DNA of 64,000 bases from Rothia halotolerans (GCF_004136635.1 NZ_NOIU01000002.1:372001-436000); one strand, 5' to 3'. Positions 55,421 to 63,584 are shown, numbered from the stretch's first letter. Translations and numbers: made by a program. Notes: a model not told the origin generated them from the letters alone.

Positions 55421-56446
55421 GTGCGCAAAACCCTCAAGCTCTCCGCCGCGGCCGTGGCGCTGACCCTGCTCCTCGCCGGATGCGGTGGAGGGGACCTCGA
55501 CTCGATCGACTACGAGAACCAGGGGGAGGGCAAGGCGCCCTCGGTCTCCTTCGAGACCCCCCTGAAGGTCGACGAGCCGCAGACGCGCGTCCTCGAGGAG
55601 GGCGACGGCGACCAGATCGAGGAGGGGGACACCGTCGAGGTGAACGCCTCCCTGTTCAACGCCGAGGACCAGTCGAGCCTGGGCGACACCTACTCCGAGC
55701 AGCCGATCACCATCACGGTCGACGACACCCTGAAGGACCAGCTCCCCGAGATCTACGACCTGCTCATGGGCAACAAGGTCGGGGTCACCTTCGCCTACGC
55801 CCAGCCCGCCGACGACGCCGCGGCGAAGCAGAGCGGCGGCTCCCAGCAGCAGGGCGGTCAGAGCCCGGGCAACGCCGTGGAGATCTACTCGGTGGACTCC
55901 AAGATCCTCTCCGAGGCCGAGGGCACCGAGGTCACCCCGCCCGAGGACCTCCCCGACGTCTCCTTCGGCGAGGGCGACCCCCAGATCACCATCCCCGAGG
56001 GCCAGGACGAGCCGACCGACCTGGTCGCCCAGGACCTCATCGAGGGCGACGGCGAGGAGGTCGGCGCGGAGGACAGCGTCTTCGTCCACTACGCCGGCGT
56101 GCGCTGGGAGGACGGCGAGCAGTTCGACGCCCAGTGGACCGGCCAGCCGGCGAGCCTCTCGCTGTCCCAGGTCGTCCCCGGCTGGAGCGAGGGCCTGGCC
56201 GGCAAGAAGGTCGGCTCCCGCGTGCTGCTCGTGGTCCCGGCCGAGAAGGCGTACGGCACGGCCGAGGAGCTCGGCGAGAACGCGGAGCAGAAGCCCGCGG
56301 GCTCCCTGGTCTTCGTCGTCGACATCCTGGGCCGCTCGGCCCCGGCCGAGAACGCCGACGCCTCCGCCCAGCCCGACGACGGCACCATGCCGCAGGACGG
56401 CAACCACGGCTCCCCGGCCCCCGCCGAGTCCAGTTCCGACCAGTAA
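55421..56446 (+). CDS. FKBP-type prolyl isomerase lipoprotein
   Basis: A secreted, lipid-anchored peptidyl-prolyl isomerase. The signal peptide has lipobox LLLAGC (Cys about residue 21). The mature part holds two FKBP-like domains. The first (about 60-150) is degenerate. The second (about 215-310) is typical, with VFVHYAGVRWEDGEQFDAQW and VPGWSEGLAGKKVGSRVLLV. A Pro/Ser/Asp-rich tail follows. GTG 55421 is chosen because AAGGA lies seven bases upstream; ATG 55415 would be too close. It assists folding outside the membrane. Confidence 0.88.
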   Translation: MRKTLKLSAAAVALTLLLAGCGGGDLDSIDYENQGEGKAPSVSFETPLKVDEPQTRVLEEGDGDQIEEGDTVEVNASLFNAEDQSSLGDTYSEQPITITVDDTLKDQLPEIYDLLMGNKVGVTFAYAQPADDAAAKQSGGSQQQGGQSPGNAVEIYSVDSKILSEAEGTEVTPPEDLPDVSFGEGDPQITIPEGQDEPTDLVAQDLIEGDGEEVGAEDSVFVHYAGVRWEDGEQFDAQWTGQPASLSLSQVVPGWSEGLAGKKVGSRVLLVVPAEKAYGTAEELGENAEQKPAGSLVFVVDILGRSAPAENADASAQPDDGTMPQDGNHGSPAPAESSSDQ

Positions 56447-56471
56447 CCGCAACACACCCCAGGAGGGTCCC

Positions 56472-56867
56472 ATGTCCTTCGGACAGCGCAACCTCGACCG
56501 CACCAAGCCCGAGGTCGACTTCCCCGCCGACGCCGCCCCGCAGGAGCTCGTGATCCGAGACCTCGTCGAGGGCGCCGGCCGCGAGGTCGCCCCCGGCGAC
56601 ACCGTCTCCTGCCACTACGTGGGCGTGACCTACGACGGCGGCGAGGAGTTCGACGCCTCCTGGAACCGCGGCGAGCCGCTGAGCTTCCGCGCCGGCGTCG
56701 GCCAGGTCATCCAGGGTTGGGACCAGGGCCTGATCGGGATGCGGGTCGGCGGCCGCCGCCGCCTGGAGATCCCCTCCGAGCTGGCCTACGGCTCGCGCGG
56801 GGCCGGTGCCGTGATCGGGCCGGACCAGGCCCTGATCTTCGTGGTGGACCTCCTCGACGTCCGCTGA
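56472..56867 (+). CDS. FKBP-type peptidyl-prolyl cis-trans isomerase
   Basis: A 131-residue single-domain cytosolic FKBP with all hallmarks: SCHYVGVTYDGGEEFDASW, the Trp of the active site in VIQGWDQGLIGMRVGGRRRL, then AYGSRGAG and DLLDVR at the end. ATG 56472 follows CAGGAGG. It lies 25 bases after the lipoprotein FKBP; this FKBP pair next to pafA is a recurring actinobacterial arrangement. Confidence 0.94.
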   Translation: MSFGQRNLDRTKPEVDFPADAAPQELVIRDLVEGAGREVAPGDTVSCHYVGVTYDGGEEFDASWNRGEPLSFRAGVGQVIQGWDQGLIGMRVGGRRRLEIPSELAYGSRGAGAVIGPDQALIFVVDLLDVR

Positions 56868-56918
56868 CCGGACCCCTCCCGCCGTGCCGAGGCCCGACGC
56901 CGCGCGCGGGGGACGCTG

Positions 56919-58991
56919 ATGCCGGCCAAGGTCCCTGAGCGCCTCCTCGCCCTGTACAGCCTGCTCGTGGCCCGCGAGCGGCCGCTCTCGCGCGCGCAGA
57001 TCCGGGAGGGGATCGAGGCGTACCGCGAGCTCGGCTCCGCCGCCGCCTTCGAGCGCACCTTCGAGCGGGACAAAGCGGCCCTGCGCCAGCTGGGCCTGGA
57101 GATCCTCGTCGAGCACCGCCGCGGCGAGCCGGTGTACTCGCTGGACCGGTACGGCCTGTGGCTGCCCGAGGTGAGGTTCGACGCCGGTGAGCGACTGGTC
57201 CTGGGCATGGCCTCCCGGCTCTGGGAGGACCCCCGCTACGGCGAGGAGATGGACCGGGCGGTGTGGCGGCTGGGCCTGCCCGCCGACGCCGAGGCGCCTC
57301 GCGCCCGGATCGCGGTGCCGGGCCTGGACCCGGGCGGCAGCGGCTTCGAGGCGGTCCTCGCCGCCCTGCCGCGCGGCGAGGAGCTGAGCTTCGGCTACCG
57401 CGCCGGCGACAGCCTGACGCGGCGCCCCCGCCGCCTGCGGCCGTGGGGGCTGGGGCAGCGCTTCAACCACTGGTACGTCAGCGGCTGGGACCCGGAGCGC
57501 GGGGCTCCCCGCACGCTGCGGCTCTCCCGCATGTCCGGCATCGAGTCCCGGCCCAGCGATGCTCCCGGCCCGCCGCCGGGCTTCTCCATGTCCCGGGCGC
57601 TGGAGGATTTGACCGACTCCGGGGGCGCGCGGGTGCGGCTGCGCTGCGCGCCCGAGCTGCTGCCCGTCGTCGCCGACTGGCTGGAGGCGGGCATCGGTCT
57701 TCGGCGGGCCGACGCTGCGGCGGGTTCGCCCGGACGCGGGGACGACGACACGCAGGCGCCGCTCCGGCAGGAGGGCGACCTCCTGCTCCGCGCCGAGGTC
57801 ACCGACCTGGAGGAGTGCTGCCGCTGCCTCGCGGAGGCCCCTGGCAAGGTTGTCCTGGAGTCCGAGGACCTGGATCCTGAGACCCTGCGGGCGGTGGAGC
57901 GTCGGGTCGCGGAGCTGGAGGAGACCGCCGCCCGGCTGACCCGCCTGCTGGCCGCGGGCCCGGCCACCGAGCCGGGGGAGGCCGACGCCGAGGCCCCGCG
58001 CACCCGGCGTCGCGAGTCGAACCCGCGCCGCTTCCTGAGGCTGCTGGACATCATCGCCTACCTCGGCTCCCGGCCCGGGACCACGGTGGGAGAGCTCGCC
58101 GAGCGCTTCGGCACCACCCGCCGGCAGATCGGCCGGGACATCGACGCCGTCGCCGCGGCCGGGGACTACCTCATCGGCAGCGGGGATCTCCGGGTCGAGT
58201 CCCTGGACGGCGAGCTGTACGTGCACCTGACGCAGCACCTGGACCGACCGCTGCGCCTCCCGCCGGAGCAGGTGCTCCGGCTGCTGCTGGCGATGCGGCT
58301 GCTGGCCGAGGTCGCCCCGGAGCTGGACCCGACCATCGCCGCGGTCGCCGAGAAGCTCGCCCGCGTGGCGCCGGAGGACAGCCTCGACGCCGAGCAGGTC
58401 TCGATCCGCGTCGAGTCCCGCACCAGCGACGTCGTCGACCGGCTCCGGGCCGCGATGGAGGACGGACACAGGGTCCGCATCGCCTACCGCTCCCGCGGCC
58501 GGGCCTCCGCGACCCCGCGCCGGGTGGAGCCCCGCGACCTCTACACGACCAACGGGAGCTGGCGCCTCCGCGCCCTGAGCCTGGAGCACGGCGAGGAGCG
58601 GACCTACCGGATCGAGGCGATCGAGCGGGTCGAGGAGGACGACTGCGGCGAGGACGCCGTGCCCGGCTCCGCCGGGGCGGCGCCGGCGGAGCGGACCCTG
58701 GTGTGGGTCTCCCGCAGCGCCCCCAGGATCGCGGAGCAGCTCGACGGCGCGGTCATGCGCCCGATGCGGCTCGCGGAGGCCCCGGGCCCCGGCATCGACC
58801 GGGAGGGCGACGTCGTCGACATCGAGCTGCGGGATCCCGCCGGGCTGCGCCGCTTCATGCTGCACCATGCCGGCCTCGTGGCGCCTCTGGACGAGCCGGA
58901 GTGGTGGGCCCGGGCGCAGGAGGCCTCGCCTGCGGTGAGCCGCAACGCCTTGACGGCCATCGAGGGCAAGACCGAGCAGGAGGAGAAGTGA
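56919..58991 (+). CDS. pafBC: PafBC transcription regulator (natural PafB-PafC fusion)
   Basis: PafBC activates LexA-independent DNA-damage genes in actinobacteria. PafB and PafC are separate in mycobacteria but fused here, as known from Arthrobacter. The 690-residue protein has two similar halves. Each has an N-terminal winged helix (RAQIREGIEAYRE...; VGELAERFGTTRRQIGRDID near 390) followed by a WYL domain (FGYRAGDSLTRRPRRLRPWG near 155; RIAYRSRGRASATPRRVEPR near 515) and a WCX C-terminal extension. ATG 56919 has no obvious ribosome site in the 51-base gap after the FKBP gene. Despite its place next to pafA it is not a pupylation enzyme. Confidence 0.92.
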   Translation: MPAKVPERLLALYSLLVARERPLSRAQIREGIEAYRELGSAAAFERTFERDKAALRQLGLEILVEHRRGEPVYSLDRYGLWLPEVRFDAGERLVLGMASRLWEDPRYGEEMDRAVWRLGLPADAEAPRARIAVPGLDPGGSGFEAVLAALPRGEELSFGYRAGDSLTRRPRRLRPWGLGQRFNHWYVSGWDPERGAPRTLRLSRMSGIESRPSDAPGPPPGFSMSRALEDLTDSGGARVRLRCAPELLPVVADWLEAGIGLRRADAAAGSPGRGDDDTQAPLRQEGDLLLRAEVTDLEECCRCLAEAPGKVVLESEDLDPETLRAVERRVAELEETAARLTRLLAAGPATEPGEADAEAPRTRRRESNPRRFLRLLDIIAYLGSRPGTTVGELAERFGTTRRQIGRDIDAVAAAGDYLIGSGDLRVESLDGELYVHLTQHLDRPLRLPPEQVLRLLLAMRLLAEVAPELDPTIAAVAEKLARVAPEDSLDAEQVSIRVESRTSDVVDRLRAAMEDGHRVRIAYRSRGRASATPRRVEPRDLYTTNGSWRLRALSLEHGEERTYRIEAIERVEEDDCGEDAVPGSAGAAPAERTLVWVSRSAPRIAEQLDGAVMRPMRLAEAPGPGIDREGDVVDIELRDPAGLRRFMLHHAGLVAPLDEPEWWARAQEASPAVSRNALTAIEGKTEQEEK

Positions 58992-59206
58992 TGACGAGCA
59001 ACGAACTGATCGTGACCGCCCGCACATGGGCGCACGGCTGGGAGCTGATCCTGGACGACGAGAACGCGACCCAGGTGCGCAGCCTGGCCCACGCCGAACA
59101 GCAGGTGCGCGACTACCTGGACACCATCGACCCTGACGCCGATCACGCCGAGGTGCGTATCCGCCTGGTGCCAGAGCTGGGTCAGGCGGCCGAGCAGCTG
59201 GACTAG
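58991..59206 (+). CDS. Small HicB-like protein overlapping pafBC
   Basis: A 71-residue protein whose ATG shares one base with the pafBC stop (TGATG), with GGAGAAG just upstream. It resembles the partial RNase-H fold of HicB antitoxins: VTARTWAHGWELILDDENATQV gives paired strands, followed by the helix LAHAEQQVRDYLDT and a last strand VRIRLVPELG. No HicA gene is adjacent. Other actinobacteria place tatA/tatC downstream of pafC, so this neighbour is unusual. It may be an orphan regulator or a small partner of PafBC; both ideas are inference. Confidence 0.65.
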   Translation: MTSNELIVTARTWAHGWELILDDENATQVRSLAHAEQQVRDYLDTIDPDADHAEVRIRLVPELGQAAEQLD

Positions 59207-59328
59207 GCCCGGCGGGCTCGCCGCGAGGCCGAGGCTGCCGAAGCCGCGGCGAGACCCTTCCGTCGGCGGCCAGGGACCCGCCCTCCCTCGAGCCGCTCCT
59301 CGGCGATCCCTTGACATCCCGATCTTCC

Positions 59329-59372
59329 TGACGTTCCATGGAGGTGAGGCATAAGGTTAGCCTCACCTAACC
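59329..59372 (+). promoter_or_regulatory. Iron box (DtxR/IdeR-like) over a promoter
   Basis: The 19-mer at 59352-59370 (TAAGGTTAGCCTCACCTAA) matches the classic DtxR/IdeR box TTAGGTTAGSCTWACCTWA at about 16 of 19 positions. It lies within AGGTGAGGC (59342-59350) / GCCTCACCT (59360-59368), a perfect 9-bp inverted repeat with 9-bp spacing. GGTTAG / CTAACC (59355-59360 / 59367-59372) is nested inside. TGACGT (59329-59334) and TAAGGT (59352-59357), 17 bases apart, form a possible promoter whose -10 the box covers. TTGACA (59311-59316) lies further upstream. Confidence 0.65.
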
Positions 59373-59438
59373 CACCGATGCTCAATCCGCATGGGCCCCG
59401 GGTTCCCGGGATGCCGCGGACCCCGAGGAGGGACGCTG

Positions 59439-60872
59439 ATGACCACCACTCCCCAGACCAGCGCCGGCCCCGCCGCCGGCGCCGCAGATCCCGCCCGCCC
59501 CACCGAGGTCCGGCAGCTCGCCGAATTCGTCCACGCCGCCCGCTTCGAGGACCTGAGCCCCGAGGCGGTGGAACAGCTGAAGATCCGCGTGCTGGACACG
59601 CTCGGCGTCGCCGTCGGCGCCCTCGACGCGGAGCCCATGGTCGCGATCCGCGGCCTCGTCGAGGACCTCGGCGGCACCCCGCGGTCCACCCTGATCGGCG
59701 GCGGGCGCACCGCCCCGGACCGCGCGGCCTTCGTCAACGGGGCGCTCTCGCGCTACCTCGACTTCATGGACTCGTACCTCGCCAAGGGTGAGACCAACCA
59801 TCCCAGCGACAACCTGGGCGCGGTGCTCGCCGCCTCCGAGTCCGTGGGCGGCACCGGCGCCGAGCTGCTCACCGCCTTCGCGGTCGCCTACCAGGTGCAC
59901 ACCCGGCTCTCCGACGTCGCCCCCGTGCGCGCCAGGGGCTTCGACCACACCACCCAGGGCGCCTACGCCGCCGCGGCCGCCGCCGCCAAGGCCATGCGCC
60001 TGCCGGCTCAGCAGATCGCCGACGCCGTCGCGATCGCCGGCACCGCGAACAACGCCCTGCGGGTGACCCGCACCGGGAACCTCTCCCACTGGAAGGGTCT
60101 CGCCTACCCGCAGGTCGCCAAGGAGGGCACCTTCGCGGCGCTGCTCGCCGGGCGCGGCATCACCGGCCCCGAGGAGGTCTTCGAGGGCAACAAGGGCTTC
60201 AAGGAGTCCATCGCCGGGGACTTCGCGATCGACTGGTCGGCCGAGGACCTCGAGTCCGTGCGCCGCACCATCATCAAGAGGCACAACGCGGAGATCCACT
60301 CCCAGACCGCCCTGGACGCGGCCCAGAACGTCCGCGCCCAGGACGGCTTCGCCGTGCGGGCGGTCGAGCGGGTGCGGTTGCGCACCTTCGATGTCGCCCA
60401 CTCGATCATCGGCGGCGGCGAGGAGGGGGACAAACGCACCGTCCGCACCAAGGAGGAGGCGGACCACTCGCTGCCCTGGATGCTCGCCGTGGTGCTGCTG
60501 GACGGGGAGATCACCCCGGCCCAGTACCACCACGAGCGGATCGTGGACGACGACGTGCAGGACCTCATGCAGAAGGTCGAGATCGTCCCGGACCCCGTCT
60601 TCTCCGACCGCTTCCCCCAGGCCATGCCTGCGGACCTCGAGGTCGCCCTCGCCGACGGCACCGTCTTCCACGCCGCCCACGACTCCTACGAGGGGTTCCA
60701 CACCGACCCCCTGAGCTGGGACGGAGCGCGCGCGAAGTTCGACGCGCTCACGGCCCCCTTCGCCCCGCCCGAGCTGCGCGAGGAGATCGCCGGCATCGTC
60801 CGCGATCTCGAGCGGCGCAGCGTCGCCGAGCTCACCGACGCCCTGGCCCGGGTGAGCACCGTCCGCTCCTGA
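59439..60872 (+). CDS. MmgE/PrpD family protein
   Basis: A 477-residue protein of the 2-methylcitrate dehydratase-like superfamily, whose members dehydrate or decarboxylate (methyl)citrate-type acids or epimerise related substrates. Typical motifs are LKIRVLDTLGVAVGAL, FVNGALSRYLDFMDSY (about residues 97-112), the HPSDN metal/active-site-like loop, GFDHTT with catalytic His, and the late EIHSQTALDAA. It lacks any Fe-S ligands and is not aconitase. ATG 59439 follows GAGGAGGGACG. It starts a three-gene operon with a ComA homologue and a YrdC-fold gene. A specific substrate cannot be assigned. Confidence 0.87.
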   Translation: MTTTPQTSAGPAAGAADPARPTEVRQLAEFVHAARFEDLSPEAVEQLKIRVLDTLGVAVGALDAEPMVAIRGLVEDLGGTPRSTLIGGGRTAPDRAAFVNGALSRYLDFMDSYLAKGETNHPSDNLGAVLAASESVGGTGAELLTAFAVAYQVHTRLSDVAPVRARGFDHTTQGAYAAAAAAAKAMRLPAQQIADAVAIAGTANNALRVTRTGNLSHWKGLAYPQVAKEGTFAALLAGRGITGPEEVFEGNKGFKESIAGDFAIDWSAEDLESVRRTIIKRHNAEIHSQTALDAAQNVRAQDGFAVRAVERVRLRTFDVAHSIIGGGEEGDKRTVRTKEEADHSLPWMLAVVLLDGEITPAQYHHERIVDDDVQDLMQKVEIVPDPVFSDRFPQAMPADLEVALADGTVFHAAHDSYEGFHTDPLSWDGARAKFDALTAPFAPPELREEIAGIVRDLERRSVAELTDALARVSTVRS

Positions 60873-60898
60873 CCGACCACGACCCCTAGGAGGAAACC

Positions 60899-61732
60899 AT
60901 GAGCAACGAGATCCCCTTCGACGTATCCTTCAACTTCGTCCCCCGCGCGAAGCGTCCGCAGAAGCCCCGCAGCTTCGGCCTCACCGAGATCCGCGCGCCC
61001 TACTACTCCACCTTCGGGACCCGGCACCTGCAGGACGTCTTCGACGTCGCCGGCCCCTGGGTGGACGGCATCAAGTGGGCCGGCGGCTCCTTCGCCCTGG
61101 TCCCGCCCGAGCAGGTGCGCAGGTTCTCCGACATCGCCCACGAGAACGACGCCTACGTCTCCTCCGGCGGCTGGCTCGAGACCGTGCTTCGCTACGGGGA
61201 CGACGCCGTGGACCAGTACCTCAAGGAGGCCAAGGAGGTCGGCTTCGACGTCATCGAGATCTCCACCGGCTTCATCATGCTGTCCACCTCCGGGCTGCAG
61301 CGCTTGGTGGAGAAGGTGGTCAAGGCCGGCCTCAAGGCGAAGCCCGAGCTCGGCATCCAGATCGGCTCCGGCGGCGACTCCGGCGAGGCGGAGCTTGCGG
61401 CGGAGGGCGCCAAGGACATCGGCGACCTCGTCGACCGCGGGAAGAAGGCCCTGGATGCCGGCGCGGAGATCATCATGATCGAGTCCGAGGGCATCACCGA
61501 GAACGTGGGCACCTGGAACACCGGCGCCGCCGCCTCGATCATGAACGGCCTGGGCATCGAGAACGTCATGTTCGAGGCCGCCGACGGCCCCGTCTTCGAG
61601 TGGTACGTCAAGAACTACGGCAACGAGGTGAACCTCTTCGTGGACCACTCCCAGATCCTCCAGCTCGAGGGGTTGCGCCAGAACATCTGGGGCAACAAGT
61701 CCACCTGGGGCCGAGTCATCAACCCGGCATGA
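60899..61732 (+). CDS. Phosphosulfolactate synthase (ComA) family protein
   Basis: A 277-residue TIM-barrel protein of the PF02679 family. The archaeal founder adds sulfite to phosphoenolpyruvate in coenzyme M synthesis. Conserved pieces are DGIKWAGGSFALV (about 55), YVSSGGWLE, VIEISTGFI, IGSGGD, and MIESEGITEN near residue 200. Actinobacteria do not make coenzyme M, so the homologue has another role, perhaps in sulfonate or phosphoenolpyruvate-derived acid chemistry. ATG 60899 follows TAGGAGGAAACC. Its stop overlaps the next start (ATGA). The assignment is family-level only. Confidence 0.88.
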   Translation: MSNEIPFDVSFNFVPRAKRPQKPRSFGLTEIRAPYYSTFGTRHLQDVFDVAGPWVDGIKWAGGSFALVPPEQVRRFSDIAHENDAYVSSGGWLETVLRYGDDAVDQYLKEAKEVGFDVIEISTGFIMLSTSGLQRLVEKVVKAGLKAKPELGIQIGSGGDSGEAELAAEGAKDIGDLVDRGKKALDAGAEIIMIESEGITENVGTWNTGAAASIMNGLGIENVMFEAADGPVFEWYVKNYGNEVNLFVDHSQILQLEGLRQNIWGNKSTWGRVINPA

Positions 61733-62580
61733 GCGGCATGGGAGAGGACCGGAACGGCGTCGCGACGGCGCCCGTCCCCGCACCTGCACCCGCGTCCGCG
61801 TCCGCGTCCGCGTCGACCGTGCCGTGGAACGGCGGCCTCCAGGAGGAGGCGCTCGAGCTGCTGCGGGCCGAGGGCGGGATCGTCGTCAGCCCCACCAAGG
61901 TCGGCTACGTCATCCTCGCGGCGGACAGGCGGGGCCTCGAGCGCAAGTTCGAGGTCAAGAACCGTCCGCGCACCAACCCGGGGGTCGTGCTGTGCGGCTC
62001 CCTCGAGGAGCTCGTCGAGCTCGCCGAGATCCACGAGGAGGCGCTCGGGCTGTACCGGGCGCACGACGCCGAGGACATCCTGCTGGGCTGCATCCTCCCG
62101 TGGCGCTCCGAGGGGCGGGCGCTCATCCCCGAGGGGGCCGAGCCGTACTTGATGGACGCGCGAGGCACCAGCTGCTTCGTGATCCGCTTCGGCGTCCCCG
62201 GCGAGGCGATCGCCCGCAGCCTGTGGGACGAGGAGCGCAGGCTGCTGTTCGCGAGCTCCGCGAACCCGTCGGGGCAGGGCAACCGGGGCGTCGTCGAGGG
62301 CATCGGCGAGCGCATCGCCGGCGGGGTCGACCTGGTCGTCGAGTCCGACGCGTACGTGCGCTCGATGCAGCCCGAGGCGGACGAGCGGACCCGGCACGAG
62401 CAGGGGGTCATGGTCTCCTTCGTCGACGAGGAGGGACGGCTGGTGCCCGAGCAGCACGGCGCCCGCCGGGTCTCCCCGGTGCCGACGCTGATCCGGGGAG
62501 GGCTCTCGGCGGACCGCATCATGCACCACCTGGCCCAGCGCTTCCCGAGCTGGGACTACCGGCACGGGCAGTACCACTGA
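61729..62580 (+). CDS. YrdC/Sua5-fold protein
   Basis: A 283-residue protein. The YrdC-like core runs from about 40 to 220, with VVSPTKVGYVILAADR, a Lys-Asn-Arg-Pro motif (KNRP) and PGVVLCGS for the nucleotide/threonine pocket, and SSANPSGQGNRG late. The N-terminus is a low-complexity Pro/Ala/Ser linker encoded by a hexanucleotide repeat. The C-terminus adds about 60 residues unlike classical Sua5. True TsaC makes threonylcarbamoyl-AMP for tRNA, but this gene is embedded in a metabolic operon, so it is likely a paralogue with another substrate. ATG 61729 overlaps the ComA stop. Confidence 0.8.
   Translation: MSGMGEDRNGVATAPVPAPAPASASASASTVPWNGGLQEEALELLRAEGGIVVSPTKVGYVILAADRRGLERKFEVKNRPRTNPGVVLCGSLEELVELAEIHEEALGLYRAHDAEDILLGCILPWRSEGRALIPEGAEPYLMDARGTSCFVIRFGVPGEAIARSLWDEERRLLFASSANPSGQGNRGVVEGIGERIAGGVDLVVESDAYVRSMQPEADERTRHEQGVMVSFVDEEGRLVPEQHGARRVSPVPTLIRGGLSADRIMHHLAQRFPSWDYRHGQYH
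61792..61815 (+). repeat. Short GCGTCC tandem repeat
   Basis: Three perfect GCGTCC units and one GCGTCG within the YrdC gene encode the (Ala-Ser)n linker. The repeat is a multiple of three, so slippage would change linker length without shifting the frame. Confidence 0.7.
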
Positions 62581-62592
62581 TCCCGGGCGACG

Positions 62593-62629
62593 AGGCGGGG
62601 CGGCGGTCCGGGGGGCCGCCGCCCCGCCT
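62593..62629 (+). terminator. Terminator after the YrdC-fold gene
   Basis: A perfect 14-bp stem (62593-62606 with 62616-62629) and a 9-nt loop, 12 bases after the stop. It closes the PrpD-ComA-YrdC operon. Confidence 0.8.
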
Positions 62630-62757
62630 TCGCGCGGAGGCTGGGTTCCCCGGCGCGTGCCTGGCCGGGCCTCCGCGAGGCCGCGCCTGCCGCGCCGACC
62701 AGCCCGGGCCGCATCGGAGTGCCCGGAGAGGGGGCCCACTCCGCGGGTGGGCCCTAG

Positions 62758-62773
62758 TTGATACTGTTCTATC
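62758..62773 (+). promoter_or_regulatory. Possible GntR operator or promoter
   Basis: GATA-ctgttc-TATC (62760-62773) is a 4-bp inverted repeat in the short AT-rich patch before the GntR gene. GATACT (62760-62765) also resembles a -10. It may be an autoregulatory site; evidence is weak. Confidence 0.3.
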
Positions 62774-62814
62774 CAGCAGCCCCTCCGAACGACAGCACCG
62801 AAAGTGGTCCGCGC

Positions 62815-63480
62815 ATGCCCGAGAACCGGGATAGTTCCGCCGCAGAGAACATGGTCTCGACCCTCCGCCAGGAGATCCTGGACGGCACCCTCGCGGGCGG
62901 CTCGCGGCTGGGGCAGGAGCTGCTCGCCGAGCGCTTCGGCGCCAGCCGCATGCCCGTGCGCGAGGCCCTGCGGAGGCTGGAGGCCGAGGGCCTGGTCAGC
63001 ATCGTCCCCAACTCCGGCGCCTGGGTGGCCTCCCTGGACGCCGAGGAGTTCGCCATGACCTACCGCCTCCGCCAGGTGGTGGAGCCCTTCGCGGTGCAGG
63101 AGAGCGTGCCTCGCCTGACGGAGCGCGACGTCGCCGACCTGGAGGGCCTCTGCTCCCAGATCGCCGCGTCCATCGAGGAGCCGGCGGACATCGAGCGGTT
63201 CCTGGAGCTGGACCGCGCCTTCCACCGGGCGACCTACCGGGGCATCCGGCATCGCCAGCTGGACGAGATCGTGCAGCGAATCTGGAACACCACCCAGCAG
63301 TTCCGCCGGGTGCTGATGGCCAGGCTGAACCCCGACGAGCTCCGTGCCACCCAGCAGGACCACGAGCTGATCCTGGACAGCATCAAGCGGGGTGACGCGG
63401 AGGCCGCCGCCCACCTGGTCTGGGTCCACATCCACCGCACCCAGCAGACGCTGGAGCGGCTGGAGAACATCTTCGACTGA
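62815..63480 (+). CDS. GntR-family regulator with FCD domain
   Basis: A 221-residue FadR-type regulator. The winged helix is clear (LAERFGASRMPVREALRRLE, about residues 38-57). The all-helical FCD domain follows, with metal/ligand residues Asp and His in LELDRAFHRATYRG and the later HELILDSIKRGDAEAAAHLVWVHI. FCD regulators usually bind small organic acids. ATG 62815 is the likely start (AAAGTGG upstream); the frame opens earlier without a site. It lies next to the PrpD-ComA-YrdC operon and is the natural candidate for its specific regulator. Confidence 0.9.
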   Translation: MPENRDSSAAENMVSTLRQEILDGTLAGGSRLGQELLAERFGASRMPVREALRRLEAEGLVSIVPNSGAWVASLDAEEFAMTYRLRQVVEPFAVQESVPRLTERDVADLEGLCSQIAASIEEPADIERFLELDRAFHRATYRGIRHRQLDEIVQRIWNTTQQFRRVLMARLNPDELRATQQDHELILDSIKRGDAEAAAHLVWVHIHRTQQTLERLENIFD

Positions 63481-63584
63481 AAGCTCGCGCGGCCCCTCCG
63501 GCGGCCGGAATGCGCTCTGCCCGTCTCACGCGGTCTCCCGGCCGCCTCACGCCGCGCCGTTGCGCCCCGCCCGCCTCGCCGCGC

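Noticed and set aside
56037-59366. An 1109-codon minus-strand frame opposite the FKBP genes and pafBC.
   Set aside because: Composition is Arg/Gly/Ala-rich, and it overlaps well-supported genes and the iron box region; an antisense shadow.
61729-62580. Calling the YrdC-fold gene the tRNA-modification enzyme TsaC/Sua5.
   Set aside because: The operon context is metabolic, the C-terminus does not look like Sua5, and a housekeeping copy is expected near prfA/prmC; only the fold assignment is kept.
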